From positions 17,906-81,905 of IMG/VR virus record IMGVR_UViG_3300047445_000153: a DNA stretch of 64,000 bases. One strand, written 5' to 3'. The position numbers and the translations under genes were made by a program. Shown here piece after piece: positions 41,688 to 49,854 of this stretch. This DNA comes from a virus. Below the pieces are notes generated by a model, which had not been told where the DNA came from, searched no databases, and saw nothing but the letters and a program-made list of their open reading frames with translations. Positions within the stretch are counted from its first letter, which is position 1. Each line of letters starts with the position of its first letter.

Positions 41688-42470
41688 TTACAGCATGAAA
41701 TCTTTCAGCACATCGTTGAGCACGCGATCATCGCGCTGGCCGACAACGAGGTTGTCGAAGATGTCTTGGAGCGGCACGTCGTAGAAGCCCGTGATCTCCC
41801 ACATAGCCTTGAGCGTCGCTTCGTTGGCCTTGACCCATTCGATGGTCTTCTTGCCGAGATTGAAGCTGCCAGCTTCGCTGTCCCAGCACGGCGTATAGTC
41901 TTCCGTGAAGTACTGAAGCCAGCGCTCGCGGTCGCAGTGCTCCCACGCCTTCGGGCCGAAGCCAGGGATGCCGGGGATCTTGTCCGAGCTGTCACCGACC
42001 AGCGTCTTCATCAACCGGACTTCGGTGAAGTCGGTGTGGGCGTAGCCGTTCTTCTTCGAGCCGATCATCGTCGTGTGCTGGCCGTCACACACGGCGAAGT
42101 AGTCGCCGTCAGTAGAGTGAATCCTGATGGCGTCCGTGCTCGGCTTGTAGTGGTTGGCAAGCTTGACGATCACGTCATCTGCTTCCCACCCCTTCAGCTC
42201 CAGCGACATGCAGCGCGTGAAGCGCAGCACCTGCTTGAACAGATCCGCTGTCTTGTAGAACTGGTCAGGCGCCGGTTGGCGTCCGACCTTGTAGCCGGGG
42301 AAGACCTTGCGACGACGCTCTTTAGCGCCGTGGCCATCCCAGCACCAGATGATCGTATCGAACATGGGGAGCATGTTCATCTCATACAACACGTCGCGGA
42401 TCGTGCCGTTCGCTTCGAACTTGATTCGAAACTGGTTGTTGCCATCTATCAGATGGAGAGTGCGTTGCAT
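41688..42470 (-). CDS. 5'-3' exonuclease (FEN/PolI N-terminal type)
   Basis: 260 residues. LIDGNN (D of the first metal site), WCWDGHGAKERRRKVFPGYK (clamp region), GWEADDVIVKLANHY, IHSTDGDYFAV and LVGDSSDKIPGIPGFGPKA (metal site plus helix-hairpin-helix). It supplies the primer-removing activity that the polymerase lacks. The start is at 42470. Confidence 0.92.
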   Translation of the reverse strand: MQRTLHLIDGNNQFRIKFEANGTIRDVLYEMNMLPMFDTIIWCWDGHGAKERRRKVFPGYKVGRQPAPDQFYKTADLFKQVLRFTRCMSLELKGWEADDVIVKLANHYKPSTDAIRIHSTDGDYFAVCDGQHTTMIGSKKNGYAHTDFTEVRLMKTLVGDSSDKIPGIPGFGPKAWEHCDRERWLQYFTEDYTPCWDSEAGSFNLGKKTIEWVKANEATLKAMWEITGFYDVPLQDIFDNLVVGQRDDRVLNDVLKDFML

Positions 42471-42492
42471 GGTTGACCTCGCAGGGGCGTAG

Positions 42493-42525
42493 AAAAAGCC
42501 GCGAACTTTCCCAAGTTCGCGGCTT
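42493..42525 (-). terminator. Terminator of the 42543-43280 gene
   Basis: Perfect 13-bp stem AAGCCGCGAACTT (42496-42508) / AAGTTCGCGGCTT (42513-42525), loop of 4. Read on the minus strand it ends in TTTTTC. It separates the abundant-looking protein upstream from the exonuclease/polymerase genes. Confidence 0.9.
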
Positions 42526-42542
42526 CCGATGACGCTAGGCGG

Positions 42543-43280
42543 TTAGGCCGTCGCGCCTTCTTCCTGCTCTACTTCTGCGTACTCGCCCAGCGACTCCCAG
42601 CACATCACGCCCCAGGCGTTGCCCGCCTTGTTCGTCATCCGCTTCGAGGTCACCTTGACCGCCACTTGCGCGCCGATCAGGCCTTCCTGCATGACCCGCT
42701 GGTAGAAGTCCTGCCATTCCCGCCAGTTGGTCGTCGACGTGGCGTAGCCCACGCGGGTACCCGCCTTGGCCAGCAGCACGCCCTTCGGCGACACGACGTC
42801 TTTCGTCAGGACCATCGGGACGTCGACCGAACGATACGGCTTCTGCTTGTTGTCGATGGTGGTCGCTTTCGTGATCGCCTCGACCCAGCTGATGCCCTTG
42901 TCGCTCTGCACGCCGTCGTACGTCGACCAGTACTGCGCGGGGTTCCCCGCCTTGATCGACATCTTCGGCGCGAAGCCGATGCCTTCGGTCATGTCGATGT
43001 AGGCGTCGAACTCTTGAATGAGTTCTTCGCCGCCGACGAGCATGCCGTATTCCTTGACCTTCGCCCAGATGTCGACGTTCATCGCGCCGGTCATCAGCTG
43101 GTCCATCGAGAGCTTCTGACCCGGCGTACCCGGCATGGCTACTGCACCGGGTTGAGCGACTGCCACGGCCCCGCCTGCTGCTGCGGTTGCTGCCGCGTTC
43201 GATGCTGCTGCGCCTGCTGCTGCGGCGATTTGGCCTGCTGCTGCTTGGGCCTTTTCGATTGCTTGTTGGATCGGATCCAT
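42543..43280 (-). CDS. Phage replication-associated protein, candidate single-strand DNA-binding protein
   Basis: 245 residues from the ATG at 43280 with AAAGGAAAAGG upstream; the frame is open to 43373 without a ribosome site. N-terminal 60 residues are an Ala-rich low-complexity helix (AAGQIAAAAGAAASNAAATA). The rest is a mixed domain (WAKVKEYGMLVGGEELIQEF, GISWVEAITKATTIDNKQKP, VAVKVTSKRMTNKAGNAWGV) with an acidic end EVEQEEGATA. An acidic C-terminus, its own terminator, a strong ribosome site and the place between helicase and polymerase genes resemble phage SSBs. No motif proves it. Confidence 0.5.
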   Translation of the reverse strand: MDPIQQAIEKAQAAAGQIAAAAGAAASNAAATAAAGGAVAVAQPGAVAMPGTPGQKLSMDQLMTGAMNVDIWAKVKEYGMLVGGEELIQEFDAYIDMTEGIGFAPKMSIKAGNPAQYWSTYDGVQSDKGISWVEAITKATTIDNKQKPYRSVDVPMVLTKDVVSPKGVLLAKAGTRVGYATSTTNWREWQDFYQRVMQEGLIGAQVAVKVTSKRMTNKAGNAWGVMCWESLGEYAEVEQEEGATA

Positions 43281-43399
43281 AATGCCTTTTCCTTTGAAAT
43301 GTGAAAGCGCCAGTTTCGGGTTCGTAAAACCTCGCGACTGAGTGGTGGGATCAGCAGCGAGTTCGAAGATCATAGCTTCGATCTTCTAACCATTCAATC

Positions 43400-43418
43400 G
43401 GAACTAGACGATAGTTCC
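43400..43418. repeat. Inverted repeat GGAACTA-GACGA-TAGTTCC
   Basis: Perfect 7-bp arms with a 5-bp centre, 12 bases beyond the helicase stop. The 17-bp core is repeated at 50829-50845 in the same position after another operon. Possible operator. Confidence 0.7.
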
Positions 43419-43430
43419 AAAAGAATTTTC

Positions 43431-44873
43431 TTACATAAAGTCAGCCATCGCGATCTTGCGTGCGGTGGCCTTGCTCTTGTCAAACAGCTCCACCTCCTCC
43501 TGCCGTCGTTGCTCTGACAGCTTGAAGATCTCTTTGGTCGGATCGACCTTGTGTGCTTCTCTCGACTTCTGCTCGATGATCTGCATGATGCGTTGATCGA
43601 TCGAGTCACGGTATTCGAGTACGTAGATCAGCAGCGCGCTGGTACGAGCGCCACGGATGCCACGTCGATACGCCTGGACGAAGCTATCGTCCATGTAGTT
43701 GAGCGACGTGAAGACCATCACCGACAGGTGGTGCCAGTTAAAGCCCACGCCTGCTGTATCCGGTGAGGCCACCACGCAATCGAGCTGGCCCGCACGGAAG
43801 GCCTGATCGATCGCAGCGCGGCGCGACGACGATACGTTGCCGTTGATCAGCGCCGTGCGCAAGCCCATCGACTTGGCGAGCGCAACGATGCGCTCCATCT
43901 CCGGGATCAGCGCGGCGAAGATCGCGATCGGCTCGCCCGACTGAACCGCGTCGGCCAAGTGGATGATCAGACGTTCGTCCTTGCCGGTCTTCTCACCCTT
44001 CGCGATCCCGAACGTCTCGGGGTGCGACATGATCTGACGGCAGCGCATCGCGTTGACGGCGGGTGTCGCTCCCTCAAGGAACTCATCGGTCAGCTCGACG
44101 AGTGCTTCATCCTCCATCTCTTCATAAGCTTTGCGCTGCTTGGGCGACATGTCACACAACTCGGTCACGATCACCTTCGCTTCTTCCCCGTGGACCTCGG
44201 TGAAGGTGTGGCGCACCGCGACGCGGGCCAGGATCTGAGCCAGCTTGTCGTGGTTGGTCCAGCCGATGGTCGTGCCGTACTCGTCTTGCAGCCGGTGATA
44301 CCCGAGGAAGCCGCCGAACGTGCCGTAGAAGCGCGGCTCGATGACCTCAATCGTGGGGTACGCACTGCCGATGTTCCCCTTGATGATGGTCCCCGTCATG
44401 CCGAGGTTGTACGTGATCTGGCGCATCGCGAGGATCCAGTTCGTCGTGCGCTTCGCGTTGTACCCGGCATAGCCGAGATGCAGTTCGTCTACCACGCACG
44501 CATCCAGCTCGGAGTGCAGGCCCTTCATCTTCTGCCACTCATCCGAGAAGCGCTGGAAGCCCATCAGGAACACCTTGGCATTCGGGTTGCGCATCTGGTT
44601 GTCACGCCGCTTCGTGTCGCCGTCGATGATCTGGATCTCCTCGGGCTTGAAGTTCGTGAACTCAAGGAGTTCGTCCTTGTTCTTTCGCAACAAACTCATC
44701 GGCATCACGAACGCGGTCTTGACCTTCAGCACGCTCCACAGGTACCAAATGTACATGCAGGCTGATCCCGTCTTCTGGCAGGCCGGGTCGCTCAGGTTCA
44801 GACACCGCTTGGTCGCGATGTAGAACGCGAGATCTGCGATCTGGTGGTCGCGGGGGACCTTCTTCTCGATCAT
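43431..44873 (-). CDS. Snf2-like superfamily 2 helicase/ATPase
   Basis: 480 residues from the ATG at 44873 (ATGA overlap with the upstream stop). Motif I is unusual: LSDPACQKTGSACMYIWYL, where DxGxGKT is usual; Lys and Thr remain. Motif II CVVDELHLGYAGY, III NLGMTGTIIKG, then SPDTAGVGFNWHHL (motif V) and DSFVQAYRRGIRGARTS (motif VI). These fit Snf2-type DNA translocases. It is likely used in replication or recombination. Confidence 0.82.
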   Translation of the reverse strand: MIEKKVPRDHQIADLAFYIATKRCLNLSDPACQKTGSACMYIWYLWSVLKVKTAFVMPMSLLRKNKDELLEFTNFKPEEIQIIDGDTKRRDNQMRNPNAKVFLMGFQRFSDEWQKMKGLHSELDACVVDELHLGYAGYNAKRTTNWILAMRQITYNLGMTGTIIKGNIGSAYPTIEVIEPRFYGTFGGFLGYHRLQDEYGTTIGWTNHDKLAQILARVAVRHTFTEVHGEEAKVIVTELCDMSPKQRKAYEEMEDEALVELTDEFLEGATPAVNAMRCRQIMSHPETFGIAKGEKTGKDERLIIHLADAVQSGEPIAIFAALIPEMERIVALAKSMGLRTALINGNVSSSRRAAIDQAFRAGQLDCVVASPDTAGVGFNWHHLSVMVFTSLNYMDDSFVQAYRRGIRGARTSALLIYVLEYRDSIDQRIMQIIEQKSREAHKVDPTKEIFKLSEQRRQEEVELFDKSKATARKIAMADFM

Positions 44874-45136
44874 TGAACCCCCCGGAATGCAGGCACTGTC
44901 TTGACCCTCACGAACTCTCGCGGCTGGACGTTGTAGAGCGCGATGTACATGCCGCTTTCGAGCCAAGCCACTGGCTCGCGGGTGGTATCTCCGAACTTCG
45001 CATCGTCCGGGTCCAGGTAGTCCCTTTGCACACGGAGCACCAGTCGGGGCACGCCGTGGAGGCTGTCCATCCAGTGGACGTTGCTGTTACGTCGCAGCGT
45101 CATCTTGGCCAGCTGGTCGATCTGGTCGTCAGTCAC
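44870..45136 (-). CDS. Hypothetical protein
   Basis: 88 residues, ATGA overlaps at both ends. Beta-rich after an N-terminal helix (RLVLRVQRDYLDPDDAKFGD). Not recognised. Confidence 0.55.
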   Translation of the reverse strand: MTDDQIDQLAKMTLRRNSNVHWMDSLHGVPRLVLRVQRDYLDPDDAKFGDTTREPVAWLESGMYIALYNVQPREFVRVKTVPAFRGVQ

Positions 45137-46338
45137 GAGCGCGCCTCCTTCACTTCGAGTGTGACCCTGTCGATTAGAGCCTCCCTGTCGGCTGCGGCGA
45201 GTAGGTCTTCAATCTTGCTCGCCCATCCGTTGTGAATGTGCACGCCTTTGTACTCGTCGGCGGCCGGGTTGTACGTGCGCAACTCGTGCGCGATTCGCAT
45301 CAGCGCCGCATCCTTTTCGGCGTCCGCACGCTCAAACAGCCACGTCATCGCGTCTTGGACAGATTGAATCGTGCGCGGCGCTTCGCTCATTTCTGTCTCA
45401 ATATTGGCACCCCAAATGCGCAGAACGAAGTCCGGGTAAATCGTCACTTTCCGCTCGCCGTGCCAAACCTCAACCGGCTTATCTTCGGCGTCCGCACGCT
45501 CATTACTCGCGCCTGCTGTGGCTAGGGCGTCGCGGATCATCAAAATCACTTCGCCGATCTTGTCTGCGGTGTTCGATGCTCGATCAGCGCGCAAGTCGCC
45601 ATATGACTGAATCGCCTCTATTATTTCCTTGCTCACCGGAAACGCCCCCGCTGTGTCGGCGTCAGCACGCGGGGCAGGTACGGGCGAAAAATCCTCGATC
45701 GCGTCGATCATTCCGGAGCCGTAAGACTTCGAACGCGGGGCGATAGGTGCGGTGACAAGGACCACATCATGTGGTGCGGGCTTGTATCCGTCGAATGCCC
45801 ACAGCAAGCACGGCTCTTTGCTACGCCCGTCGTAAAATGCCACCGCCTCACGCGGGGCAGGCACCGGAGCGAAATCCTCAATCGCGTCGATCATTCCGGA
45901 GCCGTAAGACTTCGAATGTGGGGCGATAGGGGCGGCGTAAAGCTTCGTCCCGATTGGCAACGTCTTAAGCACTTCCTCTTGAATCACCAGATCACGCTCT
46001 GCGAACGCGTCAGGGTCGCCATACTTATTGACCACTTCCGCCACCGCCTCACTCTTGCCGCCCTCGGCGCAGCCTGCCGACCTCCATTCGCCGGTAACGG
46101 GATCTGCCGTGACGTGTGCGTCGTCCCCGCCTGCATGCGTATCGCCCTTGTCTATAGCAGCGCGGGCTTGCCATGCGGTCCACCATGCGGTGACGTTCAG
46201 GTCGATATACCAGCCGTGCGGAACCTCGCGTTCCAAAAGATGCGCTCGACCGGAAGCGGAAACCCACGCCTTGAAGCGCTCCCGCTCTCCCGCGCCTGCT
46301 GATCCGTCACCGCCTGCGCAGCGTTTGTCGTTGTTCAT
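45133..46338 (-). CDS. Phage protein with WW-AWQAR motif and an internal duplication
   Basis: 401 residues. The N-terminal motif WYIDLNVTAWWTAWQARAAI is common to many small phage proteins of unknown role. The middle holds two copies of SKSYGSGMIDAIEDF.PVPAP from an 82-bp imperfect duplication. The C-terminal 120 residues (DAALMRIAHELRTYNPAADE) are helical. Function unknown. Confidence 0.65.
   Translation of the reverse strand: MNNDKRCAGGDGSAGAGERERFKAWVSASGRAHLLEREVPHGWYIDLNVTAWWTAWQARAAIDKGDTHAGGDDAHVTADPVTGEWRSAGCAEGGKSEAVAEVVNKYGDPDAFAERDLVIQEEVLKTLPIGTKLYAAPIAPHSKSYGSGMIDAIEDFAPVPAPREAVAFYDGRSKEPCLLWAFDGYKPAPHDVVLVTAPIAPRSKSYGSGMIDAIEDFSPVPAPRADADTAGAFPVSKEIIEAIQSYGDLRADRASNTADKIGEVILMIRDALATAGASNERADAEDKPVEVWHGERKVTIYPDFVLRIWGANIETEMSEAPRTIQSVQDAMTWLFERADAEKDAALMRIAHELRTYNPAADEYKGVHIHNGWASKIEDLLAAADREALIDRVTLEVKEARS
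45666..45930. repeat. 82-bp imperfect direct repeat inside the 45133 gene
   Basis: Copies at 45666-45747 and 45849-45930, same length, differing at several positions. In frame, so they encode two repeats of about 27 residues. A recent local duplication. Confidence 0.8.
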
Positions 46339-46601
46339 GTCTTAAGAGCCTCGTCGATACGCTCGAAAAGCTCGCGAGGCATATTGAGCGTGATGTGGTT
46401 TCTCGGCCCATGCGGACGAGCTGCATGGTCATAGCGCTTCAACGCGGCGACCTCGGTGAGCAGCGACCGCAGCGGGGCTGTGCAATGAGCATGCACCGTG
46501 CGCCCCCACCGGCCGGGTTGCAACTCGAAGTACCCCGCGCCCTTCAGCACGAGTTGCTTGCAGCGGTCGCACGTGCCGGGGAATCGGTTTCGGTTTCTCA
46601 T
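46335..46601 (-). CDS. Zinc-ribbon and HTH-like small protein
   Basis: 88 residues from the ATG at 46601, with AGGAAGG upstream. CDRCKQLVLKGAGYF then VHAHC makes a zinc ribbon (C-x2-C ... H-x-H-C). The C-terminal part (HITLNMPRELFERIDEALK) resembles a ribbon-helix-helix strand and helix. Possible DNA-binding protein. Confidence 0.6.
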   Translation of the reverse strand: MRNRNRFPGTCDRCKQLVLKGAGYFELQPGRWGRTVHAHCTAPLRSLLTEVAALKRYDHAARPHGPRNHITLNMPRELFERIDEALKT

Positions 46602-46612
46602 GGCCTTCCTAA

Positions 46613-46816
46613 TTACGACGTTGTGACAGTCGGGTGGCAACCAATGATCCAGTGGCATGTCGGATGCTGAACGGTCGCGAGATGCCACACTTGCAGTGCC
46701 TGCTTCAAGCTCTCGCAGTCCTGGCCGAACTGTTCGTAATCCATGCCGCCCTCATTGGCCATGTACTCCTCGACCCTGAAGACGACGCTGAACTCGGTTT
46801 TAACTTCTAGCTTCAT
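46613..46816 (-). CDS. Hypothetical protein
   Basis: 67 residues from MKLEVKTEFSVVFRVEEYMA at 46816, with GGGAGC upstream. Ends in CHWIIGCHPTVTTS. Not recognised. Confidence 0.6.
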   Translation of the reverse strand: MKLEVKTEFSVVFRVEEYMANEGGMDYEQFGQDCESLKQALQVWHLATVQHPTCHWIIGCHPTVTTS

Positions 46817-46832
46817 GCTTTTGCTCCCTTTG

Positions 46833-47048
46833 TCAGTTATCCATGTCATATGCAAGGTTGAGCAGCGCAGTCGTCGCTTCCTCGAAGCGACGTTCTGCCT
46901 TGCGCAGCTTGCGGTAGGCCTCGACCCAATCCGGATGCTCGCGTTCGAGCGCGGGCAGCAGGCTCTCGAAGTCGACCATGCTCTCGGGCCGCTTCTCCTT
47001 GGCGAAGTAGCAGAGGCTGAGGAGGTCGCTGGATTTCAGTATGCTCAT
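46833..47048 (-). CDS. Hypothetical helical protein
   Basis: 71 residues. MSILKSSDLLSLCYFAKEKR then long charged helices. ATGA overlap with the upstream gene. Not recognised. Confidence 0.6.
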   Translation of the reverse strand: MSILKSSDLLSLCYFAKEKRPESMVDFESLLPALEREHPDWVEAYRKLRKAERRFEEATTALLNLAYDMDN

Positions 47049-47770
47049 GCTCCCCTCCCCTTCGGCGCCGGGAGGTCGGAGAGCGGATCTTCGCGCCGCG
47101 CGTGCCGCTTCAGCACCGTCATACCCAGCGCTTCGAGCGGCAGCGACACGATGTGCTGCTCTTCCCCGGCCAGCAGCGCGGTACGCAGCCGCATGGCGGG
47201 CTTGCTGACGATCAGGTCGGCCGTACCCGTCACGATCACGCGGCGGGCGCTGTAACGCGCCTGCTCGATGATTCCGTTGAGCAGCTTCTGGTGCTTCGGG
47301 TTCGCGCCCGTGAGCACCAGCGGCTGGACGTTCGTGCGGTCCATCTCGACGTTCAGCTCGCTCGGCGAGTAATGCCAGATCGGCCGCACGATCGGAGCCA
47401 GCGGGCTGCTCATGCGCGACAGGACGAGCAGCGTGAGCGTCATCTCGTCGTTCGTGTCTTCCATCACGTACACGCCCGCCTCGTTGTCCAACTTCGGCAG
47501 CGGCAGCATGGCCTGCACGAGCGGGTCGCGGGCCAGCGCCTGGAACTGGCCCCAGTGCATCGGGTCGGGCACGGCGGCGCCGGTCGGGAACAGGTGGTTG
47601 CACATCATCCGCTTCGCGGGGATAACCACGAACGGAGACACGGCCTTGAGCGACAGGAAGTTCAGCGACGAGCGGCCTTGATGCAGGTACGCGATCCCGT
47701 CTTCGGTCCAGTGCAGCCCGTATGTGCCGAGCGTGATCTTGTGTTCAGGTTCAGGTTTCGTAGTGGTCAT
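47045..47770 (-). CDS. Hypothetical protein
   Basis: 241 residues. The N-terminal half (KITLGTYGLHWTEDGIAYLH, FVVIPAKRMMCNHLFPTGAA) is beta-rich. The second half has RRVIVTGTADLIVSKPAMRL. Not recognised. It lies between an XRE-like regulator and small genes, with 4-bp overlaps. Confidence 0.6.
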   Translation of the reverse strand: MTTTKPEPEHKITLGTYGLHWTEDGIAYLHQGRSSLNFLSLKAVSPFVVIPAKRMMCNHLFPTGAAVPDPMHWGQFQALARDPLVQAMLPLPKLDNEAGVYVMEDTNDEMTLTLLVLSRMSSPLAPIVRPIWHYSPSELNVEMDRTNVQPLVLTGANPKHQKLLNGIIEQARYSARRVIVTGTADLIVSKPAMRLRTALLAGEEQHIVSLPLEALGMTVLKRHARREDPLSDLPAPKGRGA

Positions 47771-48165
47771 GGTTTGATCAACTCCTCAATCGGCCGCTTC
47801 AAGTAGCCGACCAGATCCAACAGATCCGACAGGGTGGGGTCGAAGTGACCACCCTCGATGGATGCAACCTTGTGCGGTGTCCAGCCCAGGCAATCCGCGG
47901 CTTCGCGGCGCGACTGCTTGAGTTCGAGCATACGGAACGAGGACACTATTTCACCGAGCCGTTCGTGTGTACGGCTCAGGGCACGGCGCAATTTTTTCGT
48001 TTTCACAGTCGCGTTCTCTTCGCTTTGCATCCGCTTCACGCCCGCCGCACGGATAATCGCCCTGATGGCCGGAACCGACAGGGAGAAATCCCGTGAGAGG
48101 GAGGGGGCGGAATGCCCAGACGTGTAGAGAGACGCGATCTGTTGATCGCGTTCTGTCTTACACAT
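47767..48165 (-). CDS. Regulator with two helix-turn-helix segments (XRE-like C-terminus)
   Basis: 132 residues. Residues 6-45 (DQQIASLYTSGHSAPSLSRD) form a resolvase-like HTH. Residues 75-130 (LELKQSRREAADCLGWTPHK, then VASIEGGHFDPTLSDLLDLV) form an XRE/Cro-type HTH. Two DNA-binding segments in one short protein is unusual. It probably regulates this early region. The stop overlaps the next start. Confidence 0.75.
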   Translation of the reverse strand: MCKTERDQQIASLYTSGHSAPSLSRDFSLSVPAIRAIIRAAGVKRMQSEENATVKTKKLRRALSRTHERLGEIVSSFRMLELKQSRREAADCLGWTPHKVASIEGGHFDPTLSDLLDLVGYLKRPIEELIKP

Positions 48166-48175
48166 GTCGTGGGCC

Positions 48176-48403
48176 TTAAACCTTCTGGTACGGGAACGCG
48201 GTCGGGTTCTTTTTGATCAGGGAGCTGAACGTGCTGCCGAAGGATGCCGCCGTGGTCAGCGCGTCGACCGTTGCTTGATCAACGTTGCTGTACTGATACT
48301 CGTCGCCGTTCTTCACGAAGACGATGTTCAGCTTCTTCGAGGCGGGTTCGTAGGCATATGCGGAGATCTGTGACGACGTCACAGGTGTGTAGCCAGGTTT
48401 CAT
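48176..48403 (-). CDS. KTSC-domain protein
   Basis: 75 residues from the ATG at 48403. PVTSSQISAYAYEPASKKLN, then FVKNGDEYQYSNVDQATVDA and SFGSTFSSLIKKNPTAFPYQ match the KTSC pattern (SS..I..Y......V.F..G..Y.Y). KTSC domains occur in phages and next to nuclease-like proteins and are thought to bind RNA or DNA. A CCACCACC run and AAACAGTAT-like sequence lie upstream. Confidence 0.85.
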   Translation of the reverse strand: MKPGYTPVTSSQISAYAYEPASKKLNIVFVKNGDEYQYSNVDQATVDALTTAASFGSTFSSLIKKNPTAFPYQKV

Positions 48404-48478
48404 GATTCGATCCGTTTGATTGAAATTGTTATTCAGCGTCTCAGGTGGTGGTGTCACCAGTCGATACTGTTTTGCAGC

Positions 48479-48760
48479 TTAGAACACGTGGGTGATGTGC
48501 TCCTTAGTCACGGTGTGGCTCAGGTGAACGGATACGACGGGGTGCGAGCTGCCATAGATCGTCAGGCAGATCGGGTCCCCCGCGTTGAGTCGTGCCAGCT
48601 CTTCCTCGGTCGGCAACCAGAAGGACGAGATCGTCGAGTAACCGCCTTCCTCTTTTTCACGCACGACCGGAAGCGTCAAGCACTGCCCATCTCGCTCGTG
48701 GTTCCAGTCCGCTGGCGCACCGAGTCGATCGGTGGTCAGGATCGTATCTGCAATGTTCAT
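48479..48760 (-). CDS. Conserved phage hypothetical protein
   Basis: 93 residues, MNIADTILTTDRLGAPADWN then CLTLPVVREKEEGGYSTISS and FWLPTEEELARLNAGDPICL. This sequence type recurs in phages of proteobacteria; function unknown. Confidence 0.65.
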   Translation of the reverse strand: MNIADTILTTDRLGAPADWNHERDGQCLTLPVVREKEEGGYSTISSFWLPTEEELARLNAGDPICLTIYGSSHPVVSVHLSHTVTKEHITHVF

Positions 48761-49053
48761 GTGCTCCTCTTGAAAATTCCGATCACTTGGGGGTCCTCGT
48801 CATCACGCCCGAAGACGAACTCCTCCCCAATCTTCTCGTTGATGATCACTTCAATATCCGCCCACATCTTCAGACCTTCGTTGTGCCAGAACAGATGGTC
48901 CTTGCGCCTGATCGCTTTCTTCAGGCCCAGCGGGAGGTACTTGTCCTTCAGGTCGACGAACGCGTTGATGTCAACCTGCAACAAGACTTGGAGGCCGACA
49001 TCTACGACATCACGTGGATGGGTGCTGTCGGCCCGGTACGCAACGACGTCCAT
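48757..49053 (-). CDS. Hypothetical protein
   Basis: 98 residues, ATGA overlap. Beta strands with DINAFVDLKDKYLPLGLKKA; not recognised. Confidence 0.6.
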   Translation of the reverse strand: MDVVAYRADSTHPRDVVDVGLQVLLQVDINAFVDLKDKYLPLGLKKAIRRKDHLFWHNEGLKMWADIEVIINEKIGEEFVFGRDDEDPQVIGIFKRST

Positions 49054-49054
49054 G

Positions 49055-49267
49055 TCAGCTCGTTACCACCGCGTTCTCGGGAAAGTACGCGACTGGGATC
49101 AGGTCGTACTTCTCGATCACACCAAGCGACTTCAGCGTGCTCATCGTCGCGACCCACGAGGCAACAACTGCTGCGTCCTCGAAGTAGCGAGCGACGACCG
49201 GGCCGTCGACGTAGGTGCTGAGCATCACAAGCTTTTTACTGGCAGAGATGGTCCTTTCCGATGCCAC
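49055..49267 (-). CDS. Hypothetical protein
   Basis: 70 residues from a GTG at 49267 with AAGGAGG 7 bases upstream; an in-frame ATG at 49225 has none, so GTG is chosen. It overlaps the HNH-like gene by 32 bp. Not recognised. Confidence 0.6.
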   Translation of the reverse strand: MASERTISASKKLVMLSTYVDGPVVARYFEDAAVVASWVATMSTLKSLGVIEKYDLIPVAYFPENAVVTS

Positions 49268-49784
49268 GTAATACCTCCTTGATGACTGCGGGTTGAAAAT
49301 CCATCATATACGGATGATTCTGGATGTCATCAAAACAACGCGGCTGGGTGACAGCCAGCAGCGCTTCCAGCAACTCCTCACAGTCCCGCCTGAGCATCAG
49401 CTCGGGATCGACCGGGGCAGCAGCCGACGCGGCTTTGGCCGCTTCTTCTGCTTCTCGATCTCGCATGAGCCAGTGCTCTGGGTTACAGCATAGCGTGTCG
49501 CGGCACTGGTTATAAAGCCGGTATGTCGGGGACTTCTCGATTTGCGGGGTCGACCACTCATAGACGACCTTGTGAACTGGCCAGCGTTTGCCCTCTATTC
49601 TCACGAGGCCAAAGGGGCGGACATTTACGGGCTGGTAATACGGAATTCGAGCGCTGTCGTACATCTTCTGCACACGCGGCCCAGAAACAGTATGCGCACC
49701 CGTCCAAAGCCAGCACTCTCCAGGTGTCAGAAAATTGGTGATACGCCCCTTGATGCGTTCAATGACGGCATCGAGGTCTACCAT
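49236..49784 (-). CDS. HNH-endonuclease-like protein with incomplete active site
   Basis: 182 residues from the ATG at 49784, with AAGGA upstream. CWLWTGAHT, GLVRIEGKRWPVHKVVYEWS and YNQCRDTLCCNPEHWLM follow the zinc-binding HNH layout (CWxWxG ... H.C....CxNPxHL). The first His of the H-x-C pair appears as Asn (YNQC), so catalysis is doubtful. The C-terminal 70 residues are helical and unrecognised. It may be a decayed homing nuclease or a binding protein. Confidence 0.65.
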   Translation of the reverse strand: MVDLDAVIERIKGRITNFLTPGECWLWTGAHTVSGPRVQKMYDSARIPYYQPVNVRPFGLVRIEGKRWPVHKVVYEWSTPQIEKSPTYRLYNQCRDTLCCNPEHWLMRDREAEEAAKAASAAAPVDPELMLRRDCEELLEALLAVTQPRCFDDIQNHPYMMDFQPAVIKEVLRGIGKDHLCQ

Positions 49785-49810
49785 GTTGACTGTCCTTGTC
49801 AGTGGCAAGT

Positions 49811-49838
49811 GAAAAGCCGCGCTTCAAAAGCGCGGCTT
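49811..49838 (-). terminator. Terminator after the 49855 gene
   Basis: Stem AAGCCGCGCTT (49814-49824) / AAGCGCGGCTT (49828-49838), CAA loop, followed on the minus strand by TTTTC. Confidence 0.88.
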
Positions 49839-49854
49839 CACTTCTACACGGGGC

